Part shown: piece after piece, positions 60,982 through 64,000 of the stretch
Layout: the number at the start of each line of letters is the position of its first letter
Numbering within the stretch: the first letter of the stretch is position 1
Assembly: GCF_004682045.1 (NCBI RefSeq)
Contig: NZ_QUZT01000038.1
Coordinates: 1 to 64,000 of the forward strand
Source of the DNA: Pseudomonas nabeulensis
GTDB lineage: Bacteria; Pseudomonadota; Gammaproteobacteria; Pseudomonadales; Pseudomonadaceae
Reading direction: 5' to 3'
DNA length: 64,000 nucleotides
Program-made: the position numbers and the translations under genes
Notes under the pieces: model-generated
What the model was told of the DNA's origin: nothing
The model's database searches: none
The model's input: only the letters and a program-made list of their open reading frames with translations

Positions 60982-61883
60982 TAGGCCTGCTGTGCCTTGA
61001 GGATTGGGTTCACCGCTTTGGGCTTCCTGAACACCAACACATTCCCCAACATCACCAACACCAACCCCGCCAACGCCGGGGCCGTCCACTGGTAGCCCTC
61101 GGCGAACGCCGACACATTCAGTGCCACCACCGGGAACAACACCGTGCAATACGCCGCCCGCTCCGGCCCCATGCGCCCGACCAACGTCAGGTAGGCGGTA
61201 AACCCAATCACCGAACCCGGAATCACCAAGTACCACAGGGCGCCGATATACCGCGCGCTCCAGTCCATCTCGAAGGGAATGCCACGCACCGCGCAGTAGG
61301 CCGCCAACATCGCCGAACCGTAAGCCATGCCCCAAGCGTTAGTGGTCAACGGTTTGAGCCCGGCCTTCTGTTGCAGGCTCGAGAGCATATTGCCCGCCGA
61401 GAAGCACATCGTTCCCAGCAATGCCAAGCCCAAGCCAAGCAAGGTCTGCGGGCTGGCGGTGTGCCCCACCAGCTCCGGCCAGAACAACAGGCCCAAGCCC
61501 GCCAGGCCAAGCCCGCCGCCCATCAACACGTTGCGTGCCACGCGCTGGCCGAAGAACACCCGGGCATTCAGCGCGTTCCACAGGGTGGCCGTGGAAAACA
61601 CCACCGCCACCAGGCCGCTGGGAATCCATTGGCTGGCGGTCAGAAAGCACATGAAGTTCACGCAAAACAGGCACAAGCCCTGGGCCAGGCAGATGAGGTG
61701 CCCGCGCCGGTTCATCACCTGCAACTTGCGGCTCACCAGCAACAGCGCAAACAGCACCAACGCCGCCAGGCCAAAGCGATAGACGATGGACACCGGAATC
61801 GCCACCACGCCCAACTGCCACTTGAGGGCGATCCAGGTGGTGCCCCAGATCAGCACGGTGAGTAAATACAGGGAAAGGTTCAT
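60981..61883 (-). CDS. DMT-family (EamA) transporter
   Basis: A 300-residue membrane protein with ten helices and two EamA repeats (MNLSLYLLTVLIWGTTWIAL). Family members export amino acids or other metabolites; the substrate is unknown. The open frame continues far upstream, but those residues overlap the divergent regulator, and the ATG at 61883 fits the family start. Confidence 0.9.
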   Translation of the reverse strand: MNLSLYLLTVLIWGTTWIALKWQLGVVAIPVSIVYRFGLAALVLFALLLVSRKLQVMNRRGHLICLAQGLCLFCVNFMCFLTASQWIPSGLVAVVFSTATLWNALNARVFFGQRVARNVLMGGGLGLAGLGLLFWPELVGHTASPQTLLGLGLALLGTMCFSAGNMLSSLQQKAGLKPLTTNAWGMAYGSAMLAAYCAVRGIPFEMDWSARYIGALWYLVIPGSVIGFTAYLTLVGRMGPERAAYCTVLFPVVALNVSAFAEGYQWTAPALAGLVLVMLGNVLVFRKPKAVNPILKAQQA

Positions 61884-62021
61884 AGCAGGCTCCATCGGTT
61901 GAGCCACAGTGTTGTCCTGAACCCGCGCCGGTCTCTTGCACAATCTTGCGCTTTTGTCGGGTGCCGGGATCACAACGCCAGCATCGCGGAGTAGGATGCA
62001 AGGCGTCGGAGAGTACGAACC

Positions 62022-62897
62022 ATGCCAGAACTGGAATCCCTGCAAGTCTTTCAAGCCCTTAACCGCTCGCCCAACGCACGCCTGGAAGCCTGCGCCGAGC
62101 TCGGTGACGGCTTGTCTGCGGCCCTGTGGAGCAACCACCACGATGCCCAGGACTACCAGGCGCCGAGCCATCACACCTTGTCGTGCTACATCGGCGGCGG
62201 CACCGGCACCTTTCGGCGTGACCAGCCGGGCACCAAGGGCGGGCCGGACAAATTGTGCATCCTGCCGGCCGAGCATCAGTCGGCCTGGGTGATCAACGGA
62301 GAGATTCGCCTGGCCCATGTGTATTTCAGCCCGGAGCAATTCGCCTTGGGCTGCGTCACGTTGCTGGACCGCGAACCGCGCACCCTGCAACTGCGCGAAA
62401 GCACGTTCCTGGAAGATGCCAGCCAAGCGCGGCGCTTCCATCAGCTGATTGCCCTCAACTGGCACGAACCCGCCGAGCGCCTGCTGACCAGCAGCCTGGC
62501 CCATGAAATGCTCAGCCACACCCTGTTCAGCCAGGTCGGCGCACGCGAAGGGCTACGGTTGAAAGGTGGGTTGGCCGCGCATCAGCGGCGATTATTGGTG
62601 GAGTTCATCGACCAGCATCTGGAAGAGTCGATCAGCCTCGGGCAACTGGCCGGGATGTGTGCGCTGTCCGAATACCACTTCGCGCGGATGTTTCGCCACA
62701 GCTTCGGCCTGCCGCCCCACCAATACCTGCTGGCACGCCGGCTCACCCGCGCCCAGGCCCTGCTGCGCAGCGGCGCCCTGCCCTTGAGTGAGATCGCCTT
62801 GATCTGCGGATTCTCCAGCGCCAGCCACTTCACCCACCGTTTTCGCCAGGCCATGGGTGCCACGCCCGGCGAATACCGCCAGGCCTTCTGCGCCTAG
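62022..62897 (+). CDS. AraC-family transcriptional regulator
   Basis: A 291-residue regulator. The C-terminal 100 residues hold two helix-turn-helix motifs (SLGQLAGMCALSEYHFARMF; PLSEIALICGFSSASHFTHR). The N-terminal part is a likely cupin-type sensor domain (HTLSCYIGGGTGTFRRDQPG). Divergent from the DMT transporter, which it may control. Confidence 0.93.
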   Translation: MPELESLQVFQALNRSPNARLEACAELGDGLSAALWSNHHDAQDYQAPSHHTLSCYIGGGTGTFRRDQPGTKGGPDKLCILPAEHQSAWVINGEIRLAHVYFSPEQFALGCVTLLDREPRTLQLRESTFLEDASQARRFHQLIALNWHEPAERLLTSSLAHEMLSHTLFSQVGAREGLRLKGGLAAHQRRLLVEFIDQHLEESISLGQLAGMCALSEYHFARMFRHSFGLPPHQYLLARRLTRAQALLRSGALPLSEIALICGFSSASHFTHRFRQAMGATPGEYRQAFCA

Positions 62898-64000
62898 ACC
62901 ATCAAGCCCAGCGTCTTGGCCTTGGCCACCGCTTGGGTGCGCCGCTCCACGCCGAGTTTGCTGTGGATGCGCCGCGCGTGGGTCTTGACGGTGTGCAGGG
63001 AAATAAACAGACGGTCGGCGATTTCCAGGTTGGAATTGCCCAGGGCGATCAATTGCAGCACTTCCAGTTCGCGCTGGCTCAGGGGGTTTTCCACGGTGCC
63101 CGGCGTTGCAGCCTGCGGCTCCATGCCCAATTCACTCAACAACCCCGGCGAGCGCAAACGCAGCTCGCGAATCGCCTGCTGCACCTGACAGCGTGCCGCC
63201 AATGCCAGCCCGGTTTGCAGTGAGCGGCGTGCCAGGGTGGAGTCGCCCACTTGCCAGGCTACCTCGCCGAGCACCAGATGCAGTTCGGTTTCCAGGCAGA
63301 GCATGCCGCGTTGGTGAGTGGTGTCCAGCAGCGCCGTCAGCCGCGCCACGGGATGCTCGGCGCAGCCCAACTTCACTTCCGCCAGCACCAGCAGGTATTC
63401 AAGACGCGGAATCAATTCCAGGGTGGCCGGCGGTGCTTGCTTGGCCAGGGGCCCACGGAAATGACGCAGTACGCGGCGCACCGCTTCCACGGTCAATTCG
63501 GCGCGACCTTGCTGCAACCAGAAATGCCCGCTGACCAACAGCAGCACGGCGCGGTACACCGTGTCCGGCACTTGGCGTTGCTGCATGAGCCGTTCAGCGT
63601 CGCGTAGCTGGACAAACGCCTGGGCGTAATCGCCGCGATTGGCCGCCAGCAAGGCCAACCCCAGAAAGCCATAAAGCACGCGCTTGTCCTGGCTGTGCAG
63701 GCACATCTTCAGGCCGCTCTCGAAACACTCGGCGGCCAGGCTGTCCTGGCCCTGGCGCAATGCCAGGTGCCCACGGCGCAGGGCGATGCGCCCCACCAGC
63801 GGCCCAGCCTTGAGGCGTTGTTTGAGCAAGATCCCCTGCACATTTTCCAGCAGGCTTTGCGCCCGATACGGTGCACCGCGCTGTTCCAGCAACTGTGCGT
63901 GGTCCAGTTCCAACAAGGCTTCCAGCAGCAACGAGCCGTGGGCCCGAGCCAGGCACAACGCTTCGCGGTTGAGTGACTGGGCCACCTCCAGCTCACCGCG
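62894..64000 (-). CDS. LuxR/MalT-type regulator, 3' part only
   Basis: The visible 368 residues end in a LuxR helix-turn-helix (PLSQRELEVLQLIALGNSNL, then LFISLHTVKTHARRIHSKLG). Before it is a long helical TPR-like region, as in MalT-type regulators, whose N-terminal STAND ATPase would lie beyond the right edge. The frame is open to position 64000. The 3' end overlaps the AraC gene by 4 nt, tail to tail. Confidence 0.9.
   Translation of the reverse strand, partial: RGELEVAQSLNREALCLARAHGSLLLEALLELDHAQLLEQRGAPYRAQSLLENVQGILLKQRLKAGPLVGRIALRRGHLALRQGQDSLAAECFESGLKMCLHSQDKRVLYGFLGLALLAANRGDYAQAFVQLRDAERLMQQRQVPDTVYRAVLLLVSGHFWLQQGRAELTVEAVRRVLRHFRGPLAKQAPPATLELIPRLEYLLVLAEVKLGCAEHPVARLTALLDTTHQRGMLCLETELHLVLGEVAWQVGDSTLARRSLQTGLALAARCQVQQAIRELRLRSPGLLSELGMEPQAATPGTVENPLSQRELEVLQLIALGNSNLEIADRLFISLHTVKTHARRIHSKLGVERRTQAVAKAKTLGLMV

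Noticed and set aside
60981..62519. Long 512-codon frame containing the DMT transporter
   Set aside because: Its first 212 codons are antisense to the AraC gene and not transporter-like; the transporter begins at 61883.

Overview
The window reads as chromosomal DNA of a Pseudomonas of the P. fluorescens group. The support is its high GC, its many REP/REPIN palindromes, a cyoABCDE terminal oxidase operon, an Hmp/NorR nitric oxide unit, a BphO-BphP phytochrome pair and many Pseudomonas-type hypothetical proteins. No rRNA, tRNA, CRISPR array or complete insertion sequence was seen.

Region 1 (1-27300) is a large flagellar cluster of the enteric type rather than the usual polar FleQ/FlhF type of Pseudomonas. 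Its layout follows Escherichia: fliFGHIJKLMNOPQR on the minus strand, divergent from fliE. The plus strand then carries fliD-fliS-fliT, the master regulator flhDC, motAB, flhBA and fliA. A large TPR/OGT-type glycosyltransferase and the flagellin gene fliC follow on the minus strand, and a second stator pair of MotC/PomA type diverges from fliC. Sigma-28-like promoters with the same 16-nt spacer precede fliD, fliC and motA. Rod, hook, FlgM and chemotaxis genes are absent here and should lie outside the window or be supplied by the main flagellar system.

Region 2 (27300-34300) is accessory DNA. It holds a LysE-type exporter, a PH-domain protein, and a C4-type antisense RNA whose target overlaps the ribosome binding site of a 24-codon leader ORF coupled to a DUF3077 gene. 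Next comes an AT-rich two-gene unit encoding a ParA-like ATPase and a SIR2 protein, the best candidate here for an undescribed defence system. A colicin E3-like ribonuclease toxin with a putative immunity gene, a DUF3916-like protein and a frameshifted remnant complete the region.

Region 3 (34300-51500) carries a QseBC/PmrAB-like two-component system beside a PepSY protein, a cytochrome b561, a sialidase-like protein and an LTA-synthase-like sulfatase. It also has a cytochrome c, a lone receiver protein, BphO-BphP, a HigBA-like and a YefM-YoeB toxin-antitoxin pair, a PAS-GGDEF cyclase, a class III aminotransferase and a Tat-exported aminotransferase.

Region 4 (51500-64000) contains cyoABCDE, dsbB, hmp with divergent norR, a DMT transporter divergent from an AraC regulator, and the 3' part of a LuxR/MalT-type regulator that runs off the right edge. 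All calls come from reading the sequence; no database search was run.
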